Positions 19,121 to 32,490 of a stretch of 64,000 nucleotides of DNA are shown piece by piece. Origin of the DNA: Tyto alba (Eukaryota > Chordata > Aves > Strigiformes > Tytonidae); assembly GCF_018691265.1 (NCBI RefSeq), contig NW_024881301.1:16349252-16413251 (forward strand). The letters are read 5' to 3'. The first letter of the stretch is position 1; each line of letters starts with the position of its first letter. Both the position numbers and the translations under genes were made by a program. Below the pieces are notes generated by a model. The model was not told the origin of the DNA. It did not search any database and was given only the letters and a program-made list of their open reading frames with translations.

Positions 19121-22100
19121 GAAAGAAAAATCCAAAGCAAGAAAAGCTTTGATTTACTGGTAAAATAGCATTGAAATTCAGAAGAATAATGTACCAAATA
19201 TAGCAAGATTAAATTACAGGGGTTGAAAAAAAACTAACATGCAGAAATCTGCAAATAAATTCAATATGGGAAATGGCAGCTCCACAGGATGCAGACACTA
19301 GCTTTGGTAAATTTGGAAAATATGAATTCCAAAATGTGTATTTAAGCTATGTGTTCTCCCCTCTTCCATTCCCAGATAAGTGCCTATTTCTTAGCTTTTT
19401 AGAACATTGATGGTAGATGTGCTGCAGAATGCAAATTTCCTCAGTTAAACTTAGAATCGAAAAGAAAACTTGGATTTTAGAACTAAACTTCCTGTAAGTT
19501 TGAATCATTCCCATTATTCCAATGAGGATTGATTTCTATTAAAATTCCTGCCCATTTTAGTCTTTTGTAATGAGCTTAAAATAGCTGCCAGCTTGCAGTG
19601 CTGGAATTAATGATAATTAAATGTAACACAAAATGTATTTCCATATTTTGTATTGCTTAAATGATTTCATCTCAGATGTAGTATGATTCTTTTTAGAGAT
19701 GACTACTTCTATTTAATCTCTTTTCCAATTTTAATTTGAATTTCATATTGTTCCTGACTGTTTAATGAATATTTTGGGAGATGGCCATAGTGTTGTTAAT
19801 TATACCAGAGACTGAGTATAATTAATTCTTTTGGACCCAAAGTCAGCTAGTTAATCGATTTCTGATGAAACTGAAGATTAAACACAGATAGTTCACTTCT
19901 TCCTTCATTCATTTTAATTTTTCCCTCTTTGAATTCTATCAGATTACTTTGGGAAGTCATTGCTGGCAAATCAATTTGTGGACCCATTTTGGGTATTATC
20001 CAGATGTTAATAGATGGATGATCCGCTCAAACTAGTCACTTTCCTATCAATTTTATTTTTTCATTTTTAAAGAAAACCTTTTATTTTTTTTTTCAGTAGA
20101 TTTACTAGCATTATTTATAATTCATATTTAAATTATTTTTGACTGCCCATTAACAATAAATTCATTAACTAAGTATAGAATAAAAAGGGGTCCTCAAAAC
20201 AGTTCTCTGAAGACTAGACAATTCACACCGTGAAGGGTTTGTAGCAATGTAGAAGATGCTCCTCATATTAGTGACACATTAACTCATGTAGCTAAATTTG
20301 ATTTTAGGGAATGTTCTGAAAAGACTTAACTGAAAAGTGAAAAATACATTAGTATGTCCAGGAGTTCCTGTCACCTTTTTTTTTTTTTCCCCCCCAGTGC
20401 TATAAATAATGGTATATTTTAATTTTTGTCAGTGGGAAAAGCCCTAAAGGCTGTAAGGAGATAATCAAAAAGGCAAGGAAGAAATTAAAAAGAACAGGAG
20501 GAGGAATTTCTTCTAGCCAATGAGAGAAACCTTAAGCATTTTTCATTTATTACTCTACAGATAGTAATAGATAGCTCTAGGTTTCATACTTCAATGGCTC
20601 ACGAACCGAGTATCACTGTATACAATATCCTTCTGTGAAGAAACTTAAGACAGCTTTGAATGCTATTTCTTCGTGGTTGAGTAAGAGAAGAGCAGAAGTG
20701 TGACAAGTGATTCAATAGCTATATTTTCTGGAGAACTAGGGCCAACAATGTAACCTTTAACAATGATTTCCTACACAAATTATTCTCTTTTGAACAAAAT
20801 GTGTAAACATAATTCAATCTCCTCACCACTTGAGCACTTTATATGTTAAATTTATATTAAATGCATTACTGAATAAAAGCCTCAATATTATGAGGAATTA
20901 ATTATATATATATTAATTATATTAATAGGAATAAGAAACATTTGCTATTTCTCTGATGAAGATCAGATGAGCATGGTCTTTGTCAGCATTTGTATCGTTT
21001 AACGTTCAAGCAGTGACTTTGTCAATCTGTAGAAACAAAGACTTCACCAGCTTAAAGGCTATTCAGTTTTCTAATTAATGTTCTTATGCTACACTTTGGT
21101 CAACCTTTCTGCATATTTATAGTTGTCAGAAGTTAACCTGAATTTTAATTCCCACAACCATTCCTTTTACATTTAAAATGAAGTAAGTGAAATGTTTGTA
21201 GTTAATTATAATATTAAGTCATTTTACCTTTTTTAGAGAGCATGTGGATAAGTATTAAATAGTCATTAAAATGTAAAAAAGCATAACTCTAAAACCTTAC
21301 ATCTAAAGTTTACATTATAGAACTGCAGAGTTCTAAGTAAGTAATATATATGGTCTCAAAATTATGTCACGAAGAGAAGACTAAAGATTAATGAGAGATG
21401 TTTTGACTCTCCTTATGAAAAAAGTTTATTTTCAAGTTCTGCCTTGCTCTTGGAGATCATGAAGAAAACTATCAATTGTTCCAGACCCAAAACAACTTAC
21501 TCTTTAAATTTTCCTATTGTCTCAGCTATCTAAATCTGGGAGTGGAAGATGATGGTCTTTATAACCTTCTTATCCCTGAGGTCTAAACAAGGAGTGAATA
21601 CGTGATTAGATCTTCAGACTTGTGAATCCTAATGTGTCATAAAATTTAGTCCTGTCTCTAGGAACAAACATGTACTTCCATAGTGTTTTAGTGCTTTGAC
21701 TGAACACTACTATGGCCATTGTGTTTAAAAAATTGTAGTTGAATATTACAGTTTATATTTTTATTAATAAAGTGGCAAGGAGATTATTTGAAATATAATC
21801 TTTAGAAACATTTCTCTTTAATGTAGAACTTCGTATGATTAGAAAGATAGCGACCTTCCTGAATTTTTTCAAGTTTGTAAAACTAGTATGAGATCTAATA
21901 ATATTCCTCCAGAATTGTAACAATTTTGACTCAACCGATCATTTAATATTCAGAATAAAAAGTATAGACAGGAAAGGCTAGCCAAGAGACTGAATTTTAT
22001 GTTTTGTGTGATTTTTTTTTTTAGTGTCAAACACCCATGTTTATATTTTCTGTGGAGATGGAGAATCAGGGAGTCAACCTGTAACTGTTGTTAGATTTAC

Positions 22101-22828
22101 ATTTGTAATGACATTTAAAGCTGAGAGTTCAGAGATGTGAATTTCAATGATGCTTTGGTTTTGTAGCTACTCTCACATTACCCAGCTATAAATGGACAGC
22201 TGATTATATGCATAAAGTTACTGGATGTGAGATAAACAGCAGAGGATGATGTTAACTACATTTTTCCCTTCCTTTCCCTTTCCACAGTTTCACCCCAAGC
22301 CAGTGTAGTTTGATCACGTTACATGGATACCTAGACTCAAATGAACATCTGATCATATTACTGAATCTTTTACTTCAGAAGTATCCAATTAGTATTCAGT
22401 GGAATAGAGTATATTTTTCTATTCCTGTATTTGGCTTTTAAAATATATTTACCTAGATAAATTACATGGAAATAATAGGAGGATCTGCTGAGTTGCAGAT
22501 GTTCCCTTTTTAATGAAAGAAGCAAATTCAGAGAGATTACTTATCATATAATCAAAACTGAATCTCAACTTTATGTAGAAAAAATCAACAGATAATTTCA
22601 TGTTGTTTATTTACACCTTTCATCAGAGGAACACAAGAAATCACCATTAATTCTAGCAAATATAATCAAGGGACACTAAATAACCTGCTGCAGTGAACTG
22701 CCACAATGCAGACTGCAATAAAACAATACTGTTAAGACTCAAAAACAAAGGACAGCTCCATGTTCTGGCACTCTGTCTTTCCATTGCTGCATTCCCTTGA
22801 TTTATCTTTCTAAATGTAATTATAGTTA

Positions 22829-22860
22829 TGCTGATAATGATGATGATGATAGCAGTGATA
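22829..22860 (+). repeat. (GAT)n-like microsatellite
   Basis: GATAATGATGATGATGAT and neighbouring imperfect units. They generate an artefactual open frame on the minus strand rich in Ile. Confidence 0.6.
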
Positions 22861-23691
22861 ACAGTAACAGCTGGTGTGGTAGAAGTTACTGCAAGCAAAA
22901 TTAGTTTCATTCATTTAAAAACTAATCTGATCCATCAAACTGCTGGATATTGCTAAATGAAGCTATTGGTTATAATATGTGCCAAAAGGCTACAACAAAA
23001 GCATTGCAAAATTTTGTATTGAAAATGCTGAGAATGACTCCAGATTTTTCAGCTACTTCTGTTGCCTACAGCCGGATTCAGATTTTGTTATGTTCAAGGT
23101 CAGTGCTGCAAGTGAGAATATGTGCAGTGAACCTTAATTTTGTTTGCTGGCTTGTTATTTTTGTTTTTGTTTTTGGTTTTATTTTTTTTTTTTTTTTACA
23201 GATGCCAACTATAGTAAAAAATCTATCTGAAAATCAAATCATATTACTTTGTCTTTAATTAGCTTTTTGTTTCTTCCCTGTACACAGATTATGAATATTT
23301 AATGAGTTTGTTGTGCTGTTATTAAAAGTATTCCATACCAAATAGAATGTTTCAAGATTTCAGTCCTAATCTTCAGCTTTTCCACAGAATTGACCTTAGA
23401 TATGTAAAAGAGGTTATGATCATATTTTCTCATGTAAAACTACACTTCAAACTGTTTACCCAAGCGATTCTGTGGATAAAGAGGGGGGAAAAAAAAGAAA
23501 GAAAAACAACAAACAAGGGAAAAAACAAACCAAACTGAAACAGTATCTAGACATAAGAACACATTCTCAAAGGAGTAAAAATGACCAGCTCTGAAGTTTG
23601 GCTTCAGACACTGTATGATTTCTGCTTGCTACACACATGCATGACATCTGTTTCTTAAAATTTTTCAAAAGGCAAAGTGCCAAAATAGTAG

Positions 23692-23745
23692 GATTATTAT
23701 TACTACTATTGCTGCTATTAATAATAATAATAATTTTACCAAGTC
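23692..23745 (+). repeat. (ATT/ATA)n compound microsatellite
   Basis: ATTATTATTACTACTATTG followed by AATAATAATAATAATT. A and T triplets with a few substitutions. Confidence 0.65.
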
Positions 23746-24469
23746 TAACATTACCAGTCCTTCAGCTTCATTATTGGTCCTTCAGCAAGAGTTCTTTCCT
23801 ATGCTCAGTTTTTTATCAATAACAATCTACTATTTTTTCTCTTTAATTAGATTCTGTATTCAGTTGTTGGAGATTGAAATAATTTCAAAGATGAAGGTTT
23901 TTTATGAAAAGACATTTTCACTGAAAGGTTAAGCTGAAGAAGGGGCATGATTCTATAATGTTTTAAGTAAGCTATTCCAAAGAGAAGCGATTGCCTAAAG
24001 GTGCAGTACCTTCTCTCAGAATTACTGAAGGACTTAAACTATGACTCTCCAGAAATCCAGAAACTGTTATATGGACATAACCTTGAACTCCCTGATCCCA
24101 ACCTCTCTGAACTGGAGAGTTTCTTGATTCTTATTCTTTGGGTCTCTTCTGAGTGGATTACTTTCAACATTAATTTCAGCACACAATTCAGCTTCACATG
24201 GATAGGAAATGAGTCCCGCTAAAAAATGAGATTATAACCTAGAGAAAAGAACAATGTCCTGAAGGCAGCTGGACTGTACAATGAATCAAACAGTAGTTAC
24301 AGAAATTACTATAATGTGTTGCTTAAAAGAAAACTGTTAAAGCATTTCTGAAGGGAAAGTTTTGAGCCCTGGATCACAACAGTTTAATGATACCATATTC
24401 AACACAAAGGAAGATGTTCAATCTAGTCCTTATTTTTCCTCTAGATGTCACTCTTATTAACATGTAATT

Positions 24470-24506
24470 GGGGGGGGGGGGGGGGGGGAGGGGGAGGGAA
24501 GAGGGG
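24470..24506 (+). repeat. Poly(G) run with following G-rich tract
   Basis: Nineteen consecutive G's (24470-24488), then GGGGGAGGGAAGAGGGGG. Several runs of three or more G's make a quadruplex-forming sequence plausible. The exact length of such a run is prone to sequencing error. Confidence 0.8.
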
Positions 24507-24989
24507 GTCAATAAACTTCATGCTCATTTCATACAAAACCTGGCAGTGCTAAGGTCCGCCTGATCCAACCATTATCCTGCAAAAAAATCCTTTAAAAACA
24601 GGTAGAATGATGCTGTATTTCACTGAGAACCATGTTTACAAGCTAATACAGGCTCAGTATTTAAACATTTTTTTTACAAAATGTATTCTTTATCTGATCA
24701 CAGTTTAAAACTAGCTGTTATTCAAAAATTAAAATGTTGTAGAGATCATGGCCACTTCATACAGAAAATTTACTAAAAATCTCTGCCACATCCTAATCTA
24801 ATTGCTAAGAAAATATTTAATGAGAGAAAGTAAGATGGTGACATATAAAGAAATTCATTTCCATGTGATATGTGAATTTTGTATTTAATTATTATGAGGA
24901 TAAATACTAAACACCTGATGCTTCACAAAATGAATTGTCTGATGCTTGATAGACGAGCTAATATCATTATGGAAATATTCTGAGTGATA

Positions 24990-25110
24990 TACTTGCAATT
25001 GCCATGCATATTGCAATAAGGCAGTGCGGTGGGAACTCTAATTTGCCATGGCAACCATTAATTGGATATGGAGAAGGTGGTCTTTTGCTTTAAATAAATC
25101 TGACTGGGTC
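24990..25110. promoter_or_regulatory. Candidate non-coding regulatory element with X-box
   Basis: TTTGCCATGGCAAC (25042-25055) is close to the palindromic RFX X-box GTTGCCATGGCAAC. Next to it are CATTAATTGGA (homeodomain-type core) and, upstream, ATGCATATTGCAAT (POU/CEBP-like, about 25004-25017). Motif density in an otherwise low-complexity region suggests an enhancer. This is inference without conservation data. Confidence 0.35.
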
Positions 25111-27855
25111 AGCAACTGAATGTTTCAAATATTGATTCATATTTTACACATTTTTGCAAATTTTTTATGTTTTGAATTAGATTTTTCTTCATATCTATGC
25201 GTTCCTCAGAAAGGAATAGGATAAAATTTATTGGACCTGGGGGATATTTTGTTTTACAAATATCTTTGTGAATGCACATTTTGTATTTCTAAACCTGATT
25301 GTAATTGCATTTGTGTTCCTGCTATGTGTTCTCAGGCTTCTTTCTCTGTTGTTTCTTTCTCATGTGACTATTATCATGGATCAAATAGGTATTTTGCATA
25401 AATCATTTCCGTGAAAATGTATAGTTGATTTTTGATTTACAGAAAGTTTGATATAGGAGACAGTCTTTTTACATATCAGACTGGGAATTTTATTAAAATA
25501 TGTTGGGATGTATATATGCAAAATTAACTTCCAAAGACATGAATTCTAAGCAAGTATTCAGAGGGAAATTAATAAAATCTGAAGACAACAGGTATTTCAA
25601 GGCAGGAAAGTATGAAGTGCAAAGAAAATAACCTTCTTTGAATTATACATTCCATAGCTAAGACATATTCACTAATAATTTGTTTAGAAAGAATCTGACT
25701 ATTTTTGAGTTGAGCCTTGCTTTCAAACCACTGGTTTTTGGTTGCAAGTGTTGTCACAATTAAAGACAGATGCAACTCTGTTGGCATTTATGAATGTGAT
25801 TAATTTTATCCAAGTGAGTAGTCATGCATAAGTCAAGGAAGATGACTGTAGTATCAAAGTTTGTATTGTTTTTCTTGCTTATCTGTGGAGGCTTCATATG
25901 ACATTAATAAGTCTATATTCATGTTCTTCCATAATATATTAATTTTTTCCTAGCTTAGGAAAGTATCTGGATTCAATACAGGACAAAAACATCTCCCTAA
26001 TATTAGCCAATGTGGATATTGATGCCTCAGAATTTGGTCCACAAAACTTCATCCTGGAGGTCAGCCCAGGATTTTGCCAGACCCCTGGGCATATCACTGT
26101 TCACAGGCCTGAACCCAGCCCCAGAGCAGAATCTAGAGCAGGCTGTGTGGAAATCACTGTGTACTCTGTGTGGACAAATACACGAGAGCTCTAGGCTGGG
26201 GAAGGCTTATCTATAATGCACCATACCCCTGAATAATTTCCTGAATGTGTCCTAACCACCTGCAGTCTTTGTTTTAAAGATGTGCTGAAGGTGGGGATTT
26301 TTTATTTGCTTGTTTCCCAAGTAAAATAATTGTGATGCTTTGGGTTTTTTTTTTTTAATATCTAATAATTTGATAAGTAGATAAGCCTTCTAGAAGTGGT
26401 TCTTGGACCTTTGCTTATCTGACAGAAACCAGCAGAGGAGAGAGTAGATGATCATAAATTCTTCTTGAGGATGTTTTCCAGTTTTTCTGTGGAAACTACA
26501 CCACCATATTCCAACCAATAGACTGCTGTATAAAAGGTACATTTAATTCTTTTTCTGAATATATATATCAGTCTTTCTTAGGCAATGCAGCATTGATCCA
26601 GTACTTATCAATAATACTCTCAGAATGCCTATTGGATTGGGCATCTCAGAAGATACAGGCTGTGAAATTTATATTTAGTATTCGATTTCTTTGTACCTCG
26701 CTCTTAAACTGATGACCCTTTGGAAAATTTTCTAAGAAACATTCGAGTGCATATGGATTTATGCACTCTCCAGATTCTTTCCTGACTCATGGCCATAATA
26801 CTTTTCTATCCTGAGGAAAATTCCCCTTAACTGTATGAACTTTTGTTGAAAACATAATATACTTTTTCTATTTTTTCATAGATAGACACTCTTTTCCAGA
26901 TCAAGCAAAATGCTAAAATTAATTTAATCCTGGTATACTAGAAACTGTATGTGACAGCTTTGTTCTAAGCATAATGAGGACATATTAACTTTAATTGAAG
27001 TCATCACTAAGATGGATTGAACTGAAATGCTGATGCAGAAATGTAATGGTCAAAAAGTCATGATGGTGACACAAAAATGTCTGGTTTTAAGATATCCTGT
27101 CATGTGAGCAGTTATAACTGAATCCATCTGAAAACATAAGAATGACCTTCTAAATTATTCCATTACATTAACCCTGAATTATCCCATTTTGTCCATGATG
27201 ACAAAAATAATATCAAGGAGTGTTATCAAAGGAGAAAGCAGGTTTAATTTAAAAAAAATAAAAATTGATAACAAGTAAAATATTTCATATGAACATTTTC
27301 AGCCAATGGAACAAATATTTATATTGTATTTAATGTAAATTACTCTATTCCTCAGAAATTCTGCATGTTCCAATGTTTGGATTTTTTCCATCAAGTTTTC
27401 CTACTTCTTCCTTCAGGTTTTCTTAAGCTGGTTATTAAGGGATTTAAATATATGTCCCAACATGTATTATATTGGATACCTACAAATTAAGTTTCAAAGT
27501 CATGCCTGGCTTACATATAAACACTCAGATCTTTAACAACAAGAGTGCAGCATAATTGTATTCTAACACACAGCAAAGGGTCACAGTGCCCAGTTTATAC
27601 CAAAGTTCTTAACCAGTATGGCATAATTTTTCATATTTATGTGGCCTACACACTGTCGTAATTTTTATTAATACTGCAGTGTGAGCCAAGATCTTACGAT
27701 TCTCTTAGAGAGGCCTCCCATGTAAATGAAGAGTCCTCTTGATTTGTTCTTCATTTTTAAATATTTCAGGAGGGCTCTAGACATGTTCTTTCCTATTCCC
27801 TAGACCATAGTTGTAAAAAATTTTTGCTCTGGAAAAAAAAAAGGAACAAAATATG

Positions 27856-27878
27856 AAAAAAAAAAAAAAAAAAAAAAA
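27856..27878 (+). repeat. Poly(A) tract, 23 bases
   Basis: Uninterrupted A run following ATATG, with a shorter A run just upstream (about 27833-27842). Confidence 0.8.
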
Positions 27879-28388
27879 GTTTGTTTAGGTCTTTTTTTAT
27901 GCAATATTTAAACAAAAATGCATCTGATTTATTTGCCAGCTCTATTTTCTGTGTGAAATTCAGCATCTCTGAGGGGTTATTGCTGCCATACATGTAGCAA
28001 TCATTTCACAGAATGTGACATTACTTGTTCAGAATTCAATTATGTTTTCTCTTGTGTTAGACAACATTAAATGATCATTTGAATTTTGGTCCTTTGACAT
28101 CAATAATAGTTACAATTCATGACAGATGACTCCTCAGATGTCAGAATCTTGGTCCAATGGAGAAAAACCTTTTTGTTTTTCATGTAGATAACAAATGACA
28201 ATCAGAATGATTCAGCATTGCCTATTACAGTGGAAATAGTCTTTATTAATTCAATTTCTGCATAAAGAAATTCTCAGAAGGTTGATTGTGCACTCATTGA
28301 TTCTAAAAGACAGAAATTCTCATGACATGTAAGGAGACTGATTTTCTTCACTTAGGGATCTCCTGCATGGCCACCAACAAAAATCCTT

Positions 28389-28394
28389 CTCATC
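28389..28394 (+). repeat. Target-site duplication CTCATC, left copy
   Basis: CTCATC immediately before the LTR; the same six bases follow it at 28929-28934. Confidence 0.85.
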
Positions 28395-28928
28395 TGCGGA
28401 GCCGCGGACGAACGACACGCCGAGACGGGTTCAGTGTGGGAGATAGAGCATCAATCAACGTGTGTGTTTATTGGTCCAGGGTACATATATTTATACAGAC
28501 AATGATAATTATTATGCCTACTAGTCACTAGCTGATTGGCTTAAGCTCTAAAGGTCGTATTCGCACGGTCCACCTACTTGCAGTTAGCTTACAGCACAAG
28601 CTTCTCATAACACTAAGTTTCTCATGCTACTATTTCTGATTCCTATTGACTTGTTTTCGATACACAACAGTACCGTAACACAATGTTTCTCAGACCACCG
28701 TTACCATAACACTAAGTTTCTCAGACCACTATTCCTAATTCCCCTTAACCTGTTTTCGACACACCACGGTACACAGGGCTGAAGCGTCCCTGACATTCTT
28801 CATGTATCAGCAGCTGCGAGCAGCTGCAGGCAAACCCTTGTGAGGCCCAGCATCAGCAGCTAGAGCAGGCTCTGATCATACAATTCTCGGTGGGCTCAGG
28901 ACCCTTGTCTCTGAGCCATTCTCCAACA
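28395..28928 (-). mobile_element. Complete solo LTR, 534 bp, minus strand
   Basis: Bounded by TGCGGAGCCGCGG at the left and CATTCTCCAACA at the right, with perfect 6-bp duplications CTCATC on both sides. On the minus strand it has TATAAATATATG (about 28484-28495) followed about 20 bases later by CCAATAAACAC (28466-28476), then a GC-rich U5 that ends CGCGGCTCCGCA. A 6-bp duplication is typical of class II (alpha/beta-type, ERVK) integrases. Many CpG sites survive in U5, and the duplication is intact, so the insertion is probably recent. Near-repeats of ATAACACTAAGTTTCTCA (about 28608-28625 and 28707-28724) occur within U3. No internal sequence remains. Confidence 0.9.
28484..28495 (-). promoter_or_regulatory. 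LTR TATA box (minus strand)
   Basis: TATAAATATATG on the minus strand, just upstream of the AATAAA signal, implying a very short R region. That arrangement is usual for alpha-type avian LTRs. Confidence 0.5.
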
Positions 28929-28934
28929 CTCATC
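28929..28934 (+). repeat. Target-site duplication CTCATC, right copy
   Basis: Exact copy of 28389-28394, adjacent to the LTR end. Confidence 0.85.
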
Positions 28935-30851
28935 TTCTTTCCTCTTTGTCTGGGCTCTTGGTCACATCAGTGACTGATACTTTCACTACACTTCCAAAGA
29001 CAGGAACCATTGAATGTCTCTATTTTATCAGGTTTATTTGGTGTTGTTGACCTTCTCACTCATTGTCTAGTAGGAGTTGATGCATAGCTGGTAGCTAGAG
29101 ATCTTTGAGAGTTATCTAGCAGATAGTAGAAGGAAAAAGACTGTAAAGGAATGAATAAATTTGCCTCATTGGTGAATGAGGGTGTACAAATTCACATAAA
29201 AATAAAATGTGGATGGCTGGTTAAATTTCCATCTAGTGTTTGGGAAATTGTATAGAAGTACTGGACAAGTGTACTATTGTCCTTTTTTCTTTCCTTTTCC
29301 TTCTCCTTTTCCTCTAATTTACCTGACTGCAAATTATGAGAATTCCCTTACGATACAGATCTTGCCACAGTCATGTTTGCCTACTTTATTCTAGGTTAAT
29401 GATCTACACAGGACAGATCTGTATTTTTAGGAAACATAGATGTCCAAATTCAGAAAGATTGGTTATTAGCTGCTGTAATTTATTAAGGGTATTACACTTG
29501 TAATCTTTCATTTACACTGATTAAACTTAGTTTCTACATAGCTTTTACAAGTTAATTGGTTTTGACCCAGTTCTTCCAGAAGTGTTGATTTTTGAATCCT
29601 CAAAAATAAATTAAAGAACCTGTTGCCTCTTAACAGAAAATAAGTGTCTGTCCTTGGACCCTTTTGAAATCTCTTCCTCAACAGTTTAACATAATTTTTT
29701 GAAAGAAATTACTCTTTCACAAGGTACAGCATTAAAATTATAACCATTTTTGGTACACTGCTTATTTCATTTAATGGAGTTTATGAGAAGATCTCCTTTT
29801 CAGAAACATTTTCCTTAGTCATTAGCCTCCTCAATTTGTGCATCTTTAGGACATTTTGCAAAACCCATATATTTTTCTTGAGTATCAAAAAAAGTGGGAG
29901 GGTTTGCCTTCTTTGCATTGTGATTATTGGCTGATACAGATATTTCTGTTATGTCTACATCATGTATTTATTTTTTAATTAAACTTTCCTTTAAAAATGT
30001 TTTTCAAAACTTCATAGAACTGAGTATGTCTCAGCCATGCGTGTACATGACAGTGAATATATACCTAGTAAATTGTGGTACTCATTACTTGGAATATCTT
30101 AATAAAAACTATTAATATATGTCTTGGACTTTTAAGTTGCTCAGATATAAAACTGAAAGTGAGAAGTCATCTATCAAAACAAAAGCTATTGTAGAATGCT
30201 GAAAGAAGACCATTGTTGGCTTTCTTAATGAGTATTCATAATATCAGAATATTTAGAAGGGGTTGCTCTATTTACAGATTTTCCAAGAATCATCCTCAAA
30301 TTTGTTTTTGAAGATTGTACCAAAAAACTTTTTTAACAAGTTTATGAAATTCAGAGTGTGTGTTTGAATTTTATTGTACCATGGTACAGATAATTTCAAG
30401 ATAATCTGTACAGCAGCCTAAAAAAAATGTTTCCACAATCTGTATACTTCCAGACCCAGAACTTGTTGCTGGTAGAATAAGTTTCTGAATTAGCAGCTTA
30501 AACACAATCAAATATTGCAATATACAAAACAAATAATTTATCTCTAGAAGCAAGGCTCACAATGAATAATGCTTACAGAAGTGAAGTTTGCAACATCTTG
30601 GAGTATCAGAAACTGCAAAAGAGTTATGTCAGTGCTGTGGTTTCCCTGTTTTCAAATTCTAATGTTCAGAAGTAGTTATATAGGTGTCACCTATGCACAA
30701 AAAACACTTAGAAATGTCCATTTTGAATTACTTGGTGGTCTCAACAGTACAAGGAGAAAGAAAGTGTAATTTATTAAACAGACATGAACACTTCCCAAGC
30801 ACTAAGGTGCCTTTGTACTGTATGAATTATTATATTTTAATTTTTTAAAAT
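28935..30851. other. Unique AT-rich sequence, no gene seen
   Basis: No recognisable repeats or exons. Open frames are at background length. Confidence 0.55.
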
Positions 30852-31110
30852 AGATTTCACAGAATAAATTTGGTTATAAGGGCCCTTGGAGGTCATCTGG
30901 TCCAACCTCCTGATCTAAATTTAGTGTAAGGTCATTAGTCATTAATGTTTTCTCTTTTTTTAAATACTAACTAGATTTTTTCTTGATTCACCTGTATCCT
31001 TCTTTTTCACCCTTTCATTGTTTACCTCCAAGAGGAATTTAGCTTTGACTTCTCTATATTCTCCCATTAGATTGTTGATGAGAGCAGTGAAATCCCCTCT
31101 TTGCCTTCTC
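30852..31110 (-). mobile_element. CR1 3' end fragment, minus strand
   Basis: TTTGGTTATAAGGGCCCTTGG followed by GAGGTCATCTGGTCCAACCTCCTG is the reverse complement of the CR1 3' terminus (cf. TTGGAAGGGACC...CATCTGGTCCAACC). Further on, AGCAGTGAAATCCCCTCTTTGCCTTCTCCA (split about 31082-31111) matches the antisense of the ORF2 C-terminal region. Quite diverged. The ATTCTATG tail is reduced to CACAGAATAAAT. The 69-codon minus frame here is residual. Confidence 0.7.
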
Positions 31111-31906
31111 CAAACTGAACAAACTAATACAAACCAAACCAAACCTGTACAGATTTGCTTAACATGCATTCATGAGGTATAGAAAAATATGATTATTCTC
31201 CCTGAAATAAGCAATGGTGATCTCATTTGTCAAGTAGTAAACATAAACAGATGGCTAAGCACTACATTAGCTGATGTTGCTGGATGGATTCCTTTATACC
31301 TATTCTCAGTTGAAAATCTCTAGTGCCAGTTTTGTATGCAAAGTAAACAGGAGGGCATCATCAAAGTATTTAACTGAATCCAATTAATGAGTGCCTCTTA
31401 TTGAGGTTTTCCAGTAGTTCTTAGATTGGAATAATTAAACTGGACAATAACTACGCAATATATAAGCAGTAAAACTTTCCTGTAGATAGATGAAAACTTT
31501 TATGTCTCCTCAAGTTTTAAAAAGGATTCAGTTTCAATGTCAGAATAAAATCCCAAACTGAAATACTCTTGTAAAATTGTTGGGCATCTAGAGGGACACC
31601 TTCACCACTGTGAGCTATTTCAGAAATTAACAAAGAGAAAAGAAGTATTCCAAAGCTATTTGAAATAGCAGTTTTCCAAGTTCTTGTCACAGTAACATCT
31701 ATTCACCAAATGCATCTGTTTTCCAAATGCATAAATTCAGATTTATATTTCTCACTTTCTTTTGGGATTTTTTGCTTGCACTTTTCCTTGCAGGTTTGTT
31801 TTCCCCTAATCATAATTATTCTATTAATAGACTAATTATTTCAGAAGATACACAGTTGTGTTTTGGGAAAATAAAATTCAAGATAATAAATTTTACCCTG
31901 GGTAAT
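31111..31906. other. Unique sequence, no gene seen
   Basis: A/T-rich with no motif of note apart from an AAACCAAACC stretch near 31130. Confidence 0.5.
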
Positions 31907-32490
31907 TGTCATGGTTTAACCCCAGCTGGCAACTAAGTCCCACACAGCTGCCTACTCACTCCACCCCCAGTGGGATGAGGAAGAGAATCAGAAGGACAAA
32001 ATTGAGAAAACTTGTGGGTTAAGATAATGACAGTTTAACAGATAAACCAAAAGCCACACACACAAGCAAAGCAAAACAAGTAATTCACTCACCACTCCCC
32101 AGGGGCAGGCAGGGGATCAGCCATCCCCAGGACAGCCGGGATCCATCACGTGTAATGGTGACTTGGGAAGACAAACACCAACACTCCAAATGTTCCCCTT
32201 TCCCTCTTCCCCCAGCCTTATATGCTGAGCATGGCATCATACAGTATGGGATATCCCTTTGGTCAGCTGAGGGCAGCTGTCCCGGCTGTGTCCCCTCCCA
32301 ACTTCTTGTACACCCCCAGCCTGCTCGGAGTGGGGTGAGGAGCAGAAAAGGCCTTGGCTCTGTGTAAGCACTGCTCAGCAGTAACTAAAACCTCCCAGTG
32401 TTATCAACACTATTTTCATCACAAATCCAAAACATAGCCCCATATTAGCTACTATGAAAAAAATTAACTCTATCCCAGCCAAAACCATCA
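31907..32490 (-). mobile_element. Solo LTR, minus strand, about 584 bp
   Basis: Left end TGTCATGGTTTAACCCCAGC and right end CCAGCCAAAACCATCA are the ends of a very common avian ERV LTR. On the minus strand it starts TGATGGTTTTGGCTGGGATA and has GAGTTAATTTT, a CCAAAGGGATATCCCATA block and an AGCATATAAGGC TATA box (about 32216-32227). The R/U5 part ends GTTAAACCATGACA. No clear target duplication (GTAAT before, AATAA after). A second copy with the same modules is at 54977-55550. Confidence 0.85.

Larger units (their letters stand above)
18693..28388. other. Long unique AT-rich region, no gene seen
   Basis: Nearly 10 kb without LTR or CR1 sequence that I recognise. It contains simple repeats (listed separately) and one patch of complex sequence near 25000 that may be a regulatory element. 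Open frames such as 24001-24222 (73 codons) and 26010-26216 lack recognisable domains, and I see no good splice context. Confidence 0.55.

Noticed and set aside
20895..20935. AT palindrome (TTAATTATATATATATTAA region) as a possible origin or cruciform
   Set aside because: Imperfect and typical of AT-rich background; nothing else supports function.
24001..24222. 73-codon frame with a fairly natural composition
   Set aside because: No recognisable domain, the second half turns hydrophobic and low in complexity, and I could not pair clear splice sites. Kept only as a possibility.
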